Positions 33,076 through 64,000 of a stretch of 64,000 bases of DNA are shown piece by piece. Origin of the DNA: Phoenix dactylifera (Eukaryota > Streptophyta > Magnoliopsida > Arecales > Arecaceae); NCBI RefSeq assembly GCF_009389715.1, contig NC_052399.1, positions 18,293,646 through 18,357,645 of the forward strand. The letters are read 5' to 3'. Position 1 is the first letter of the stretch, and each line of letters begins with the position of its first letter. The translations under genes were made by a program, and so were the position numbers. Below the pieces are notes generated by a model. It saw only the letters and a program-made list of their open reading frames with translations. It had not been told where the DNA came from and searched no databases.

Positions 33076-33212
33076 TGTGAGGATCTGTGTGGATGTGTAT
33101 TTAGTCCCACATCAGCTATGCAAAGGATATATCTTGGGTACTGATACAGCACAAAAAAATTCTAAATAATACCTTTTGACTAGACTTTATGAGTGAAGTC
33201 CTAGCTCATGTG
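33076..33212 (+). mobile_element. TRIM-family solo LTR
   Basis: A single LTR-like unit beginning TGTGAGGATCTGTGTGG, with TTTAGTCCCACATCAGC and AAATAATACCTTTTGACTAG. No partner LTR or primer site was found nearby. The right end (about 33212) is degraded. Confidence 0.7.
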
Positions 33213-34319
33213 ATATGGAAAGAGCCAGCATCCTTCATTCAATGGTGGTTGAATATGAGGAAAAAGACCCTTCCTGAAATGATGAGGGAAGGGGCCAACA
33301 AAGCAGTGGGAAAACAGAGCATAGAACTTCAGCATTTTCATTACCATGAAAGTGGGATTTGTAATGCCATAAGTATGTGAAATAAGAGAATGACACAGTA
33401 GTTTGTGAGGTTTAAAACACTGTGGTTTTTAAATTTGCTTTAGTTCACCTGAAGGTTAGAGTACTACAAAATTTGCTTTAAATTTGCTTTGAAGGTGTCT
33501 CCCTTTCTCCAAAATGTGAGAATTAACAATGTCTTAACCTATAATCCCCGCTCTTCTCAAATATCTCCAGTCAACCATGTTCTTGATATAACTTGACTTT
33601 ACCAATTGATAGTTTCAAAGAGAATTTCAAACCCATTGCAGCATCTTTTGAGGATCCTTCCGTAAGCCATACCTTTTTGGAGCTACCCTCTATGGTCTAG
33701 GTTCATTCTGTTAAATTTCAAACCGAAACTATGAAAAACAAAAAAATTGAAGCAGTAAAAGTTTTTCTAATAAACTAGGCTCTGTATCAGGAACTTGACA
33801 TGAAGTAAACATGCAACATTTTGATCTAAGGTAAACATACTACCATTGCACCACAGAATGGCATCAGCTTCGCATACATTCTAGAAACAATGATGGTCAA
33901 GGTGATTTTTTTTCCGAAAAGATGGTTGAATGATCTCAGAGTGCACATATTCCATCGGTAAAATAATTAAAAAAGAGTGCAAATTACATGACGAAATTGC
34001 AGTCATATTCTGTTTAACTTTGGTCAAGTTTTGGATATCATATAATCAATATGCAGAACCTACATTGCATGCATCATTTATAATGAAAAAAGGCAAACAA
34101 AATTTTAGAGCTGTGATCCAAAATATACCTTTTTCCCCTCAGACCTCTCCACTTTTTGTGGTGGCTCACCTTGCTCCTTCAATGGTAATATGTATATGTG
34201 CTCTTCTGTGAAACTGGGATATGATTTAGGATTTCTACAAATATTGGAATCGATAAACTTATCATATGGTAGAGAAACAACCCCCTATCATAAACTTTTG
34301 CACCGCAATCTGCAAACCA
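33213..34319. other. Intergenic spacer
   Basis: No gene or identifiable repeat is supported; the ORFs are short and lack motifs. Confidence 0.4.
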
Positions 34320-34504
34320 GAGAGCAGTGCATGCTTGGATTGCCACCATGTTGGCCATCTCGGAAATGGAGGGCTCTTGCGCAACCTCTCTACCCCACAT
34401 ATTTGGCATCCCAACACGGTCGTTCTCCATTTTCGAGATCAGCAAGAGCCCTCCATTTCCAAGATGGGCTACGTGACAAGCAACCCGAGCATGTATTGCT
34501 CTTT
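34320..34504. mobile_element. Foldback MITE
   Basis: The left arm (AGAGCAGTGCATGCTTGG, continuing to AAATGGAGGGCTCTTGC at about 34383) is the near reverse complement of the right arm (GCAAGAGCCCTCCATTTCC to GAGCATGTATTGCTCT). The arms are about 62 bp around a loop of about 60 bp. The target duplication was not resolved. Confidence 0.75.
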
Positions 34505-35479
34505 GCATTGCAAAATATGCACCACAGAGGATCTAGACTCAAGAAGAACATCCAAAAATAGTTACAAAGTTAATCAGCTTGAGTTCGAGCCCATCCGGTT
34601 TAACCTGCATTCGATGTTAAAATTTCAAACGTCCAATCTGGCGTATACATGCTGGACCAAATCCAACCTGGCCAAGGCCCGATATCCGGCCCGATAAACC
34701 GCCGACCCGACTATGTTGGCATCTGAAGATTGGGATACAGAGGGAGCACAAAACGCTTTCTAACCTTAGCAGCCTATCAATTGTTGCTGCTGCAAAATCC
34801 TCCTCCTAATCCAACTACCAAATGTCTCAGATTTCTCTCTGGGTCATTTTATTTGGGCTTTTAAGTTGGGATCATGGATGAAAAGAGAGGTGAAAGAAGG
34901 CGTCCGAGCATTTCTCATCTTTCTCACTCAAAAAAGAGTTTCAAAAATGAAGGCTAAGAAGAAGAAAAAAGAGGATCTGCAAACTCAAAAAAAGAAAAGA
35001 AAAATGCAACGTCCTTATGCTTTCCTCAATATATATTTTCTTCCTTTTTCCAGTCTTTACCTCTCAAAGTAATACTTTGTTTTTGTTTATCTCGTAGGCA
35101 CCTCACCCTCTGAGCCAGCACATATTGGTGCGCATCCGGCATGGATATTTTGATTGAAATCTTGCACCTGTTCGATCAAAAGACTGACCAAGAGCTTAAC
35201 CATCCAATCCTTAAACATCCCTTGATTAGCCTATCTGGTAGTGCATATCTTTAGAATCTCAACTTAGGAGCCATCTTCCAACTAGCTTCACATATCTTAC
35301 GATAAAATGTTCACATATTATCTGTGTTTGCATTATACTTAGGTGTTTCCTCTTCCCTCAAAAAAAAAACAAAATTCTCATAGAAAATATAGTGAACTCT
35401 CCTGACTCCTATTGATCTAACTTGGCTTTTTCCTTATGAACAGCTATCCAGCTGAGGGTGTGTTAGTCTTTCTGACTAC
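34505..35479. other. Spacer and promoter region of coiled-coil gene 2
   Basis: Around 34590-34710 the text is rich in GGCCCG and GGCCCGAT words, suggesting a truncated hAT-like remnant. The rest is AT-rich without a gene; the right end is the promoter of gene 2. Confidence 0.35.
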
Positions 35480-35487
35480 TATAAATA
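35480..35487 (+). promoter_or_regulatory. TATA box of coiled-coil gene 2
   Basis: TATAAATA lies in ACTACTATAAATAGGCC. A start about 30 bp downstream would give a leader of roughly 200 nt that includes a CT microsatellite (about 35598-35619) before ATG 35715. Confidence 0.65.
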
Positions 35488-35714
35488 GGCCTTCCCATAC
35501 CACCACCCTCAAGAAACACACGGGAGGTGGTTTCCTGTAGGCATACTGGAGATTCCAAGAAAAGGTCATCCACCATTCCAACCACCTTCAAGAGGCTATC
35601 TCTCTCTCTCTCTCTCTATTACTAGTACTTCAAGACCTTTTCTTGTTCTTGGGTTCTTGCAGAGAACTCTTTGTTTTCTTCTGCGTGTGTTCTTGGTTCA
35701 GAAGGCTGCACAGA

Positions 35715-38700
35715 ATGGCGAACGTAGGAACAAGGGGAAAGAAGGCGATCTCGAGGTGAGTAATTCTTCCCCAAAGATACTCTCTAAGTTATTTCTCGAA
35801 AAAGAATAAAAGATGTTCTCTAAGTTATCTTGTTTCATTCGAGATAATGCATTTAGGCTTTTCTTGTTTTCTTCTTTGATTCTCTCCGTTTGGTGTGAGT
35901 TGATAGAATCGAAATGCCGGTTCCTCTTTTTGTCTTTTTCCATAGATAGCTACTCTCTGAAATCTATTCATGAACTTAGCACGGGAATAAAAGTAGATGA
36001 TGACCATGCCCTCTTCGAACTGTTCTTCTTGAATTGCCATCATCTTACTTCAAAGGTGAACGAAGCCGAACCTTGTTACTGATGTCATAAGAGGTTTCAA
36101 AGTTCGAGATTTTACCAGAAATGAAAACTGTTTCCTATAATTCCTTCATTGCTTCATTTCTTCTCCGCACACGCGCACACACACAAAATCCTTCGTTACT
36201 TGTCGAAGAATTCTTTGCCTATTAAATTTACAATCGAAGACAGACAGACAATCTTGATTCATATGTGTTTCTCCTACTTTATTCTCTGCTGCTTTCCTTT
36301 TGATGTGAGTTGATAGAAGAGGCACCTTATCCTGTTTATCTTTGCCATAAATGGCTGTTGTCGCTTTCTTTTTTTCATAATTTTAGTACTGGAAGGAAAG
36401 AAATCATAGCAATGACGTTTTTGACACGTCCTTCTTGAATGCCCATCATCTTGCTTAGGAAGGCCCAAAAAAAAAAAAGAATACCCATATTCTCTCTTTG
36501 TTTTTCTCTGATCTCTTGTTTTGGATTCTTATGATGGAGTTTGGTTCCAAATGCTGTAAATAATTAGCTGAGCCTTGTTGCCAATAAAGAAATGATTAGA
36601 GATTTCGAGAACATTATTGGGAATGAAAATTTTTTATGTATAATTCCTTCATTAGTTCTTGAAGAATTATTTGTATGTTAAGTTTATAATCAAAATTTTT
36701 GTCAGAAAAGTCTTGATTTATTTGCCGTTTTTCTTCTCTTTCCACTTCTTTTCTTTTTTGAGTTCCCACACCTGCAAACTACGAGAATCTTGATTACTAA
36801 ATGTACTTAGCTCGTTGAAGCTCTGCTTCTTGAGTCTATTAATCAATCCCCTATTTTGGAGGAAAATGATATCAAGAAGCTAAGCCACTGTATTTTCTGT
36901 TCTTGGAGCTCAGTTTCTTGAATCCATATTGGAAGTAATGTTAATGTAGATCTCTGTATATAAAGCTGATGCTCTTGCCGTGCCAATATTATTTACTGTG
37001 GTGTCTTAGATAAAGCATAATGGTGCAGCATGGAAACCCCTGTTAACTTATGATAATTCTGCTGTAGGTCAAATATGGATGGTTTTCTTTTCTTGATGAG
37101 AGGCGACAATTTTATAGTGTCCTAGTGAGTGATAACATCATGTGGATTTGAAGTAGGTGGGGGTCACTATGAGCTTCATATGTCAAAGAAGTTGTTTTCA
37201 GTTCAGATCGATCAGCAAATAAATTTAAATTTATACTCATGTTTGCTGCATATCTCCCATAAATTTTAATTTGCAAAATCTTGATTTCTTTTTTTATGGT
37301 CATCTTAAGCTGTACTATGGAATTTTAACAGATAACTGTTGAGTTGGAGCCAGCAATGCAATTAATTTTTCTGTGCCTGTAGGCTTGTTATGTCTCCTCT
37401 AAATTATAATTGCCATAATTGTTAAGATGCTGTAGAAGAAATGATGAGTAATTTCTAACAGGAGTGTTCAAACTGATGCCAACCAAGGTGGTGAAGAAGC
37501 AGTTATTCTAGATGCTGTAGCAACAGGGGTATTCAGTACACAAGAGAAGCTGAATCTGGATGAGAAGCAGGCTGTGGATGAGAGTGCTACTACTGAAGAT
37601 GCTTCCGTATTGCAGGTTAAACCTGATGGCTTAGGTCTCGCCACAGAAACCCAGAAAGAGGAAGTAGCAAATGCTGAGGTTGTGAAAGAAGACTGCCAAG
37701 TTCTTCAGAATCAGCCTGAATTGGAAGATTCTGGGACTGGAGAAGGGGACAATGTAGATAAATCCACACACAGAAATTCAGAAGATGAGAAGCAAGTGAT
37801 GAATGAGAGCATTGCAGATGATGCTTCCACACTGCAGGCTAAAACTGATGGTCTGGGTCTCACAACAGAAAATCAGAAAGAGAACGTGGCTGATATGGAA
37901 CAGAAATGTGCTACTGAAATATCAAAGAAAGATGACACTGTGCTAGAACCAGTGGATGGAGGCCATGGTGCATCTTTGATGGCATCAATACTGGAAAGTG
38001 CAATGTCTCAAGAAGGAACGATGCAAACTCAGTTATCCTCCTCAGAAAAGTTGGGAGATATTACAGTTGAGATTGAGAAGCAACAGAATGATGAGCAGAT
38101 CATTTCTTACCTGCGAAGTGAGGTGGAGTGCCGCAAGGCTGCTAATTCTCAATTGCGGTTTGAAGCTGCCGAAGTTTCAAGGAGATTTGGAGATGCAAAA
38201 ATGAATTTAGAGAGGCTGAAAAAGATACTGAAAGATAAGGACCTTGCACAAGACTGGATGTCTTCAGCAACCGTTGCACATGCTTTGAGAAATCAAACTG
38301 CCACAAAAGATGCAGAGGAACCTGGACAACAGTCAAAAGGGTTAGAGAAGAAACTGTCTCTAGCGCAGCAAGTTCAAATCCGGACCCAGAAACAAACTTC
38401 AGATATGCCAAGTGAAATAAAAGCAAAAGAAGCTGAGAACTCCAACCTCAGCTGCAAATCTAGTAACATTAAAAAAGAAATGGATGCTGAAATAAAATAT
38501 CTAGTGGCAAAAATCAACAAGCAGAATCAAGAAATTGACTCTTTATCGAAGAACAATGACGAATTGCTTGAACAGTATGAAGCTGAAAAGGCCAAGAATG
38601 AAAAGATAGAAAATTTGTTGAATGAATACAAAGAGAAGATGATTAAGGATCAAAACATACTCTCTGAAGCAAATTGTGATATGCACAAAGCTTTGACATT

Positions 38701-39208
38701 AATGGAAGAGCAGCAAAGCATGATGAAATGTGTGGCTGAGTCCATGGTGGCTGCTATAAGTGATGAACTCCAGACGCTGGAAACTGTCTTTGAGGAACAT
38801 TGTGAGCTTATCCTGTGGCAACTATCTAACTGCACCAAAGAGATTCAAATGGAGAAGCAGAAGGCACTGCCACTGCTTCGTGGGTATAAAAGAACGATGA
38901 ATCAGAATGATGTGTTGATAAGTACGTTTTTATCCACAGATATAACAAATATGGTCTTGCGCGAGACGAATTGGGCAATGGACGAGAGGCTGGAAGAAGA
39001 TGGGAGACTGTTAGAGAGGCATTTGAACTCTCAGCATGATTTGGAGAAACTGAAGAATAAGGTGGAGACACGGGAAAAGGAACTGGAAGCTAGGAATGAG
39101 GAGATGCAGGAGGATATAAGGCAGATGAAAAATGCTGTCGACTACTACCGTGAAAGATACCATCGGCTTTACACAAAATACCATCCAAGAGAAAGGCTTC
39201 CAACTTAG
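35715..39208 (+). CDS. Coiled-coil protein, paralogue of gene 1 (gene 2)
   Basis: Exons are 35715-35755 and 37462-39208, giving 595 residues. Exon 1 encodes MANVGTRGKKAIS and splits an Arg codon at GAG/GTGAGT. The acceptor TTTCTAACAG at 37461 continues in frame as SVQTDANQGGEEAV. The earlier apparent start at 37574 is a GTG inside exon 2. The N-terminal third is acidic and carries a 75-residue internal duplication: DEKQAVDES with DGLGLATETQKE, repeated as DEKQVMNES with DGLGLTTENQKE. The remainder is heptad-rich coiled coil. It aligns with gene 1 over stretches such as EIEKQQND, LRSEVE, an ETAKTAH-like YEAEKAKNEK block and NCTKEIQMEKQKA. No transmembrane, signal or catalytic motif is seen. 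A cytoskeletal or scaffold role is only a guess. Confidence 0.75.
35894..36760. repeat. Old tandem duplication within gene 2 intron 1
   Basis: TGTGAGTTGATAGA occurs at 35894 and 36304. The word TTGAAT followed by GCCATCATCTT or GCCCATCATCTT lies at 36029 and 36435, and AATTCCTTCATT at 36139 and 36642. The offset grows from about 410 to about 503 bp through later insertions. The same text opens a matching region in gene 1 (about 25915). Confidence 0.7.
37559..37890 (+). repeat. 225-bp in-frame duplication in gene 2
   Basis: GATGAGAAGCA at 37559 recurs at 37784. The copies encode parallel peptides with DGLGL and QKE at matching positions, an exact 75-codon offset that preserves the reading frame. 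Confidence 0.85.
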
Positions 39209-40540
39209 GATCTATGCTCAAGTGCCCATATTCATTCATCAGTATTCATTAGTTCTGAGGATGTAAGAAGATGATGAGAGAGATTTGATCTCTGATAAAG
39301 TTCTTTGGAGAATTTTCCTCCATATTGAGTACTGTGATCCGTGACTCCAAGGTGTCTGAGTTCCCAGTTTCAACAGCTTTCAAGCTTAAGTGCACCTAGC
39401 TCTATCTTTTCATTAGCCTGAGTTGTATGATTTTCCATTACATTAGTGTTTGTAACAAGTCTCATTAAAAAATGAAAGAATTATAGTTTTGGAGCTCAAG
39501 CTTGGAACATATATTGTTCTTTGAAGAACCCAGGTTTCAAATAACAGAACTTTTTTTCTTCCTTTTCTCCTCTTTTATCTGTGCTTCCATGGGTCTGGTG
39601 TGTGACAAGGCATAATTGATTTAATATAATAGGAGATATGGAAATGGGTATTCTACATGACATATCGTGCCATGGCATACAATTTTCCTCTTCTTTAAGA
39701 AAAAAAAAGATCATAGGAGAGAGTTTATTTTATGAGCATCTCGAACTTTCTTCATGGATGCTCTTTACCTATTTTACCATAAAAAACTCAGGGCTCAGCT
39801 CCCACAGAGGCTCTCATTTGTGATATTGTTCCTCCTGCTATCTGCTGTGTCATTTGGGTTGACTTGAACCAAATAATCACTCATCTAGTGAGGGTTACCT
39901 CAGTGGCTGCCGTATTATTGCAAGAATATTGTGCATTCATGGGAGCAGGTTTGAAACTTATTCACACGCATGTGGATACGCACAGACATACAAACATGCA
40001 TGCATGCATGCAAGTGTATGTAATGCATGTGTGTACGTATGCATGTATGTGGAGGGATTTAACATTTTAAAGCATCTGCTTCTTGCTGGGAGATAAGGCT
40101 TTTGTGTCCTTCTATATGATCGTATCATTTAGTGATGGATGAAAATGCTCTTTAATATTACTCGTTTTTTTTTTTGGCAGGATTAAGTGAAGCAGGCATC
40201 TGGAAATGCATGCTTTTTAATCTTCTGAACCAACTTTTGAAACATCCCAAACCCGTGAAACTATTCCTTAGTGGTGTTTTAAACAACGTTCCATGCAAAC
40301 AAAAGTTGACAGTCTCTTTTAGCTCCGTTATTTATCTCTTTAGCACCTTGACTGGTTTAATTTAAATGTCTCGAGATTGTTAAGTTACTGGAATATACAA
40401 ACTAGATCATGCGTACGAGTACCAATGTGCCATATCCTGGGTTTTTCTTGAACATTTATCTGAGAGCGATACCTAAACCACAAAAGCTAAAAGAGAAATA
40501 TTTGACGCAACAGTGTATTTTGACGGACATAGATTGACAC
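39209..40540. other. 3' flank of gene 2 and spacer
   Basis: The first few hundred bases are the presumed 3' untranslated region. A CATG-repeat tract lies at about 39996-40012. No gene is recognised. Confidence 0.4.
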
Positions 40541-41578
40541 TACTGGGCTGCAAATGGGTCGGATCAATCTGCGCATTATCCAACTAGCTGAACCCGATTT
40601 GTATTTGAAAACCCATTGGTTGGGTCAGTTCAATAATGAGACCTGATCTAAATTTTGGGTAGGGTCTGGTTTTTGTATTTTTTGACCCGATCCGATCTGA
40701 CTAGCCATACGGCGGTTTAATTTGGGTTAATAAAAAATGGGACTGACCTGATCTAAACCTGATCCAGCCCAACTGAAAAAACTGAATGAGGCCCAACTGA
40801 TCCAAATCAGTTGATGGTTCGCTAAAGGTTGGAATGGGGGGTGTTGGCTTCATTCTATGAGCGGGATCATGAAGGTCGTCTCATTTATCCTTAGTTGTTC
40901 TTTCTTCTTCTTCTCTGCTTTGTAACTTCTTTTCTTTCTTTTCCTTTCAATGTTACCAAAAAATATCTTTCTCAATTCACTGAATAAACTCTCATTTAAA
41001 CTAATTCATTTTTATTCTTCTCAACAACTATAATTGTTCTCATCTATTTTCACTTAATTATATTTAAACATTTAAATATCATTGCATGTTTTGGTAGATT
41101 TTTATTTATATTGCTCTAAAATATGTCAATATCTATTTCAAAAATTATAGTTTGTAAACTTAAGAATGATCAATTATTTAGACGAGGCTAATAGTTTTTG
41201 AATGAAAATTCGAGTTTAAGTGGACTCTTTTTAGTTCTATGTTGCTATTTAGTAATTTATATTTAATTGTTAATTATTATTTTAGCTATGAAGGAATACC
41301 TAGATTCTTGAATTGAATTGCAAAGCTAACTTAACCTGGTCACAACCCATACTGAAACATTATGGTTTGGATTTGGGTCATATTTGTTAGCATAATTATT
41401 TGACCCTGATCTGAACCGAATAAACCGTTGGATCCAAAATCATTTTGCAGATCTAACTCAGTCCGATCGATCAGCTAATGGATTTGATCTGGATTTTAAA
41501 TCATGACCCAAACATGAAATCAGGTTGGATTGGGGTCAAGCATTTGCCTTAGTCTGGCTTAACCCTTTTGCAACCCTA
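40541..41578. mobile_element. Probable non-autonomous hAT element
   Basis: The left end ACTGGGCTGCAAATGGGT is an imperfect inverted copy of the right end ACCCTTTTGCAACCCTA. Words such as GACCTGATCTAAA, GACCCGATCC and CCTGATCTGAACC recur near both ends, as in foldback hAT elements. The interior is AT-rich and non-coding. The flanking octamers match at only 5 of 8 positions, so the boundary is uncertain. Confidence 0.55.
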
Positions 41579-42378
41579 GCTTGATGTGTAGTTTTGCATA
41601 TCAGAGCACTTAGCAAACCGGGCCTGATCATCTAAAGGAATACTTACTGCTATATGCCCTGAGATTATGTCTTTTATTATCCTGCTTTATTGCATGTTTA
41701 TTGTTGGGATCAATGAGAAGATATTTGTCTCCGAAGGAGAAACCTGCATTGGAACATTTTCCTAGAGAAACAAGAATAATGGGACTGCTCTATTGCAGTC
41801 TGTTTTTTGATGCAGATGAATTAGGCCAAATCTAGTAGCTGGTTTCATATTTTGCTTTTTTAGAAGAAAGTAATTGTCAAGAAAAATTGCACTTACTATG
41901 CTCATTTGTTTATTTTAACTGAGCATTCTTTGTTACTTAAGATATGATCGAGAAATTGCACTTACTACTATTCTTTCTTCCGGTCTCCCATGATTTTGCT
42001 GATTTACATTCTAAGTTTCTTCATTTGAGTTTCAAGCACTGCCTACAGATAGACCATCCTATACTTGGTGACATGCTTTGGGCCGAATTATTTGGTGCTA
42101 AGTTTTTCTCTGTTTGAAGCTTATGGTTTGCTTGAATTTTGGACTGCTACATTGAATCCCCTTCCATTCTATTAGATTTAGTAGGCTGGATACTTCATGT
42201 GGATGCTCCTAATCCACATGCATGTTTATACCATCCTTTCTTGATCGAAGATCTGCTCCTGCAATCACCGAGTGAAGATGATAGGTTGGTACTTCAAGAA
42301 TTTTTTCGCTAAAAAACTTTTGGACGATGAGCATGGGTGTGAGGGCGTCTCCCTCCACATGTGGTTGGGACAATTCTT
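41579..42378. other. Intergenic spacer
   Basis: No gene or repeat family is recognised. Confidence 0.4.
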
Positions 42379-43385
42379 TTTTTTTTTTTGGTACAACGGT
42401 GGCTCACATGTAACGAATGTGGATGCGGCCAATAAAATCATAAAACAAAAGGCTACATAAAAGCCCTGGCAGGGACTCACTGTCCAACCAGACAAACTCA
42501 CCAGAGTAATGAGCTGCAAAAGAGGCAACCTAATCAGCGGCCTATTTGCCTTCCTATAGACGTGTGAAGCCTGTTAGGAGTGGCACTTAGAGGTGGCAAA
42601 ATATGACCCGACCCGCCAACCCGACCCGTGTTCGACCCGTCATAAATAGGTTTGGGTTTGGCCTAAACAGGTTCGGGTTGTAAACAGGTCGACCTGTTTA
42701 ACCTATTTATTAATTGGGTCAGATACGGGTTTTAGATGTCTGACCCGTTTAAACCATTTAACCTGTTTAACTGTTGGCAGGTTAAACATGTCTAAATAGG
42801 TTAAACGGGTTAAATAGGTTAAACAGGTCTAAACAGGTTAAACGAGTCTAAACAGGTCTAAACAGGTCTTAACAGGTCGGGTTGGGCAGGTTAAACAGGT
42901 TAGGTTGGACAAGTTAAACAGGTCTAAACAGGTCTAAACGGGTCGGGTTGGGCAGGTTAAACAGGTTAGGTTGAGCAAACAGGTTAAACAGATCGGGTCA
43001 GGTTGGATAAACAGGTTAAACGGGTTGGGTCGGGTTACCTGTTTAATAAACAGGTCAGGTTCAGGTTGTAATTTCTGACCTGTTTAATAAACAGGTCAGG
43101 TTCAAGTTTATAATTTTTTGACCCGACCTGCATGTGATCTGACCCGTTTATGATCCGACCCGACCCGATTGCCACCCCTAGTGGCACTCCCCCAGCAATT
43201 GGTGAAGCTCATGGATCAGCAGTTAGTCCTCAGCTATGCATCTTCGATCCCAGATCCACTCAACCATCGTAACTAAATCTCCCTCAAGAATGATACGGTC
43301 CGCATCCAGTACTCGTCTCGCATAACAGATATCCTCTCAGGTTGCTCGAAGCTCGGCACATGCCACTGACGAGTCAAAAGTTCAG
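42379..43385 (-). mobile_element. 5'-truncated LINE 3' fragment with poly(A), split by a hAT
   Basis: On the minus strand this is a LINE tail: RNase H-like sequence (43385-43189 and 42587-42400) ending in a poly(A) seen as a T run at about 42378-42391. Words like GAGTAATGAGCTGCAAAAGAGGCAACC parallel the 3' part of the larger LINE near 20680-20720. The flanks GGGACAATTCT (left) and GGAACAATTTT (right, about 43393) look like a weathered target duplication. The hAT copy 2 at 42588-43180 splits it. Confidence 0.65.
42588..43180. mobile_element. Foldback non-autonomous hAT, copy 2
   Basis: The ends are TAGAGGTGGCAAA and TTGCCACCCCTA. An exact 8-bp duplication GTGGCACT lies at 42580-42587 and 43181-43188. 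The interior holds many units of TAAACAGGTC and GGTTAAACAGG. It is clearly homologous to copy 1 at 21397-21893 but about 100 bp longer through extra internal repeats. It is inserted in a LINE fragment. Confidence 0.9.
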
Positions 43386-44657
43386 ATTGGAACAATTTTA
43401 TTGGTAGATTTCCAAACTAATCATTTTTTATCTTTACTGTAACATAAGAAAGCATTTAAAATATAAAGTGTCAAAGGAATAACAATTCTATATTAGATAG
43501 ATTAAAAATTCTTGTGGTGCTTATACACTTTTGATCCATCCATCTAAATGCATGGGTTTTTAGATAGAATCTTAGTATAGTATCATTCCTTGGGCTTTAC
43601 AAACAGTCCACAGGAGTGGTTTCCAGATCAGCTAGGCCATTCAAGTTAAGGAGAAAATTGGAAAGCTAAGGCAAAAGCAGTAAATTGTCCCGAGCATTTA
43701 GAAAATTTAAAGATAAAAAGAAATTATATTGATAATGATCTAATATATAACTAGCTAAATTGAATATTAAAATTGAATTTGATATTTTTGGGTAAACTTT
43801 TTAAATCTTAATCTACAGACGATCCGCTTGCATCTAATGAAAAACTATTAAATTCTAGCAATTGATGCAGGTAGGCTATCTCATCATTAGGTTATCGTTA
43901 CCAAAGTGGAGGCCTAACTTTCCATCCTCCTGCCCGTTCCCCTCCCACCTCTAATTTCTTTGATCAACTTGAGGGCGGTGAGGTTGTTGGATGTTGAGGC
44001 GACGAGCAGGATGACGGCGACGACGACGGATCCCCGGTTGGCTTTGAAAGAGGCTTAATTACTCGACATCATGGTCCCCGGTGCGGAGTTGAAGGCTGTC
44101 TAGACAGGCCTTCGATATGCTTGACGAGTGCTGCTAGCTAGTTCAGTCATCTTGGAAGGTGACTCGGCCACGGTAATCAGCTAGATCTAGAAGGATTCGA
44201 GGCTACTGACTACGACTGTGTTTTATTTCGAGACATTTGAATGATGATGAGGAATGGTGGAATCGTCCAAGCTAAGCGTATATTTAGAAAAGCTAACCGG
44301 ACAGCGCATTGGGTGGCTGCCTATATGGCTAACTATATCAGTAGTACCTTATGGGCTGGGGATGGAAAACTGCCTCCGGAGCTCCGTAATTTTTTTTTTT
44401 ATTAGACGTATTCATACACGTATTGTATGAATTATCTGTCTTGAGCATAAAATAAAAAAATAAATAAATAAAAAAAACAACAGGCTCCTGCAAAAGCCGG
44501 TGCATGCGAAGCAAACCGCGTCCAAATAAAACGGCCGGTTCGAAGGGCAACGTTTAATTAGGAGGGGAAAAACAAGCCGGCCGGTCTAATCTTATCCCAG
44601 TCGTCTAAACCCATTCTTGATTCCTTAAAAAGGGGCCCGGTTCCTCAGAAACGCATT
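43386..44657. other. Intergenic spacer and DHFS promoter region
   Basis: No gene is supported. Around 43930-44080 the minus strand can be read as a short hydrophobic peptide (AVILLVASTSNNLTAL), but with a stop near its possible start. The last roughly 100 bp precede the first DHFS ATG. Confidence 0.35.

Positions 44658-64000
<19,343 letters not shown>

Noticed and set aside
43930..44080. Short hydrophobic minus-strand peptide resembling a signal sequence
   Set aside because: A stop lies next to the only nearby Met and no family is recognised.

Overview
This is a nuclear segment of a flowering-plant genome. GT-AG introns, TATA-type promoters, LINE, TRIM, hAT and LTR debris and AT-rich intergenic DNA dominate. 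Very GC-rich short intronless genes next to AT-rich long-intron genes suggest a monocot; a palm is my guess, held weakly. There is no prokaryotic, viral or CRISPR content.

Genes, left to right. (1) Two small intronless paralogues of the plant DUF7722 family stand head to head (684-935 minus, 6316-6555 plus). (2) A plant MLKL-type pseudokinase (15103-18233) has two coding exons plus a probable leader intron and a short upstream ORF. (3) A truncated, broken copy of the spliceosomal crooked-neck/CLF1 gene lies just downstream (19841-20268). (4) Two tandem coiled-coil genes (about 27489-30611 and 35715-39208) are homologous to each other. The first is built from two copies of a module of about 348 residues; the second carries one copy and a separate 75-residue internal duplication. 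I do not recognise a named family for them. (5) A dihydrofolate synthetase (DHFS/FPGS family) gene starts at 44658 and runs off the right edge. Eight coding exons were found, and its introns are packed with transposable elements.

Mobile DNA fills most of the rest. There are two broken LINEs with reverse transcriptase and a third 3' fragment. At least five copies or solo LTRs of one TRIM-like family (LTR about 137 bp, tRNA-Met-type primer site) are present. An internally deleted hAT element with the broken start of a transposase sits inside one TRIM. Two foldback hAT elements with exact 8-bp target duplications each sit inside a LINE. A family of CAAGG-ended hAT-like MITEs has at least four members, all in DHFS introns. 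A 2.57-kb non-autonomous LTR retrotransposon with a 5-bp duplication lies in DHFS intron 6. Several long-inverted-repeat MITEs are also present.

The genes do not form an operon. From memory of Arabidopsis locus numbers, DHFS, an MLKL gene and a crooked-neck gene also lie close together on chromosome 5, so part of the layout may be ancestral synteny. Exon boundaries were worked out by eye from splice consensus, reading phase and recalled family sequence; no search was run.
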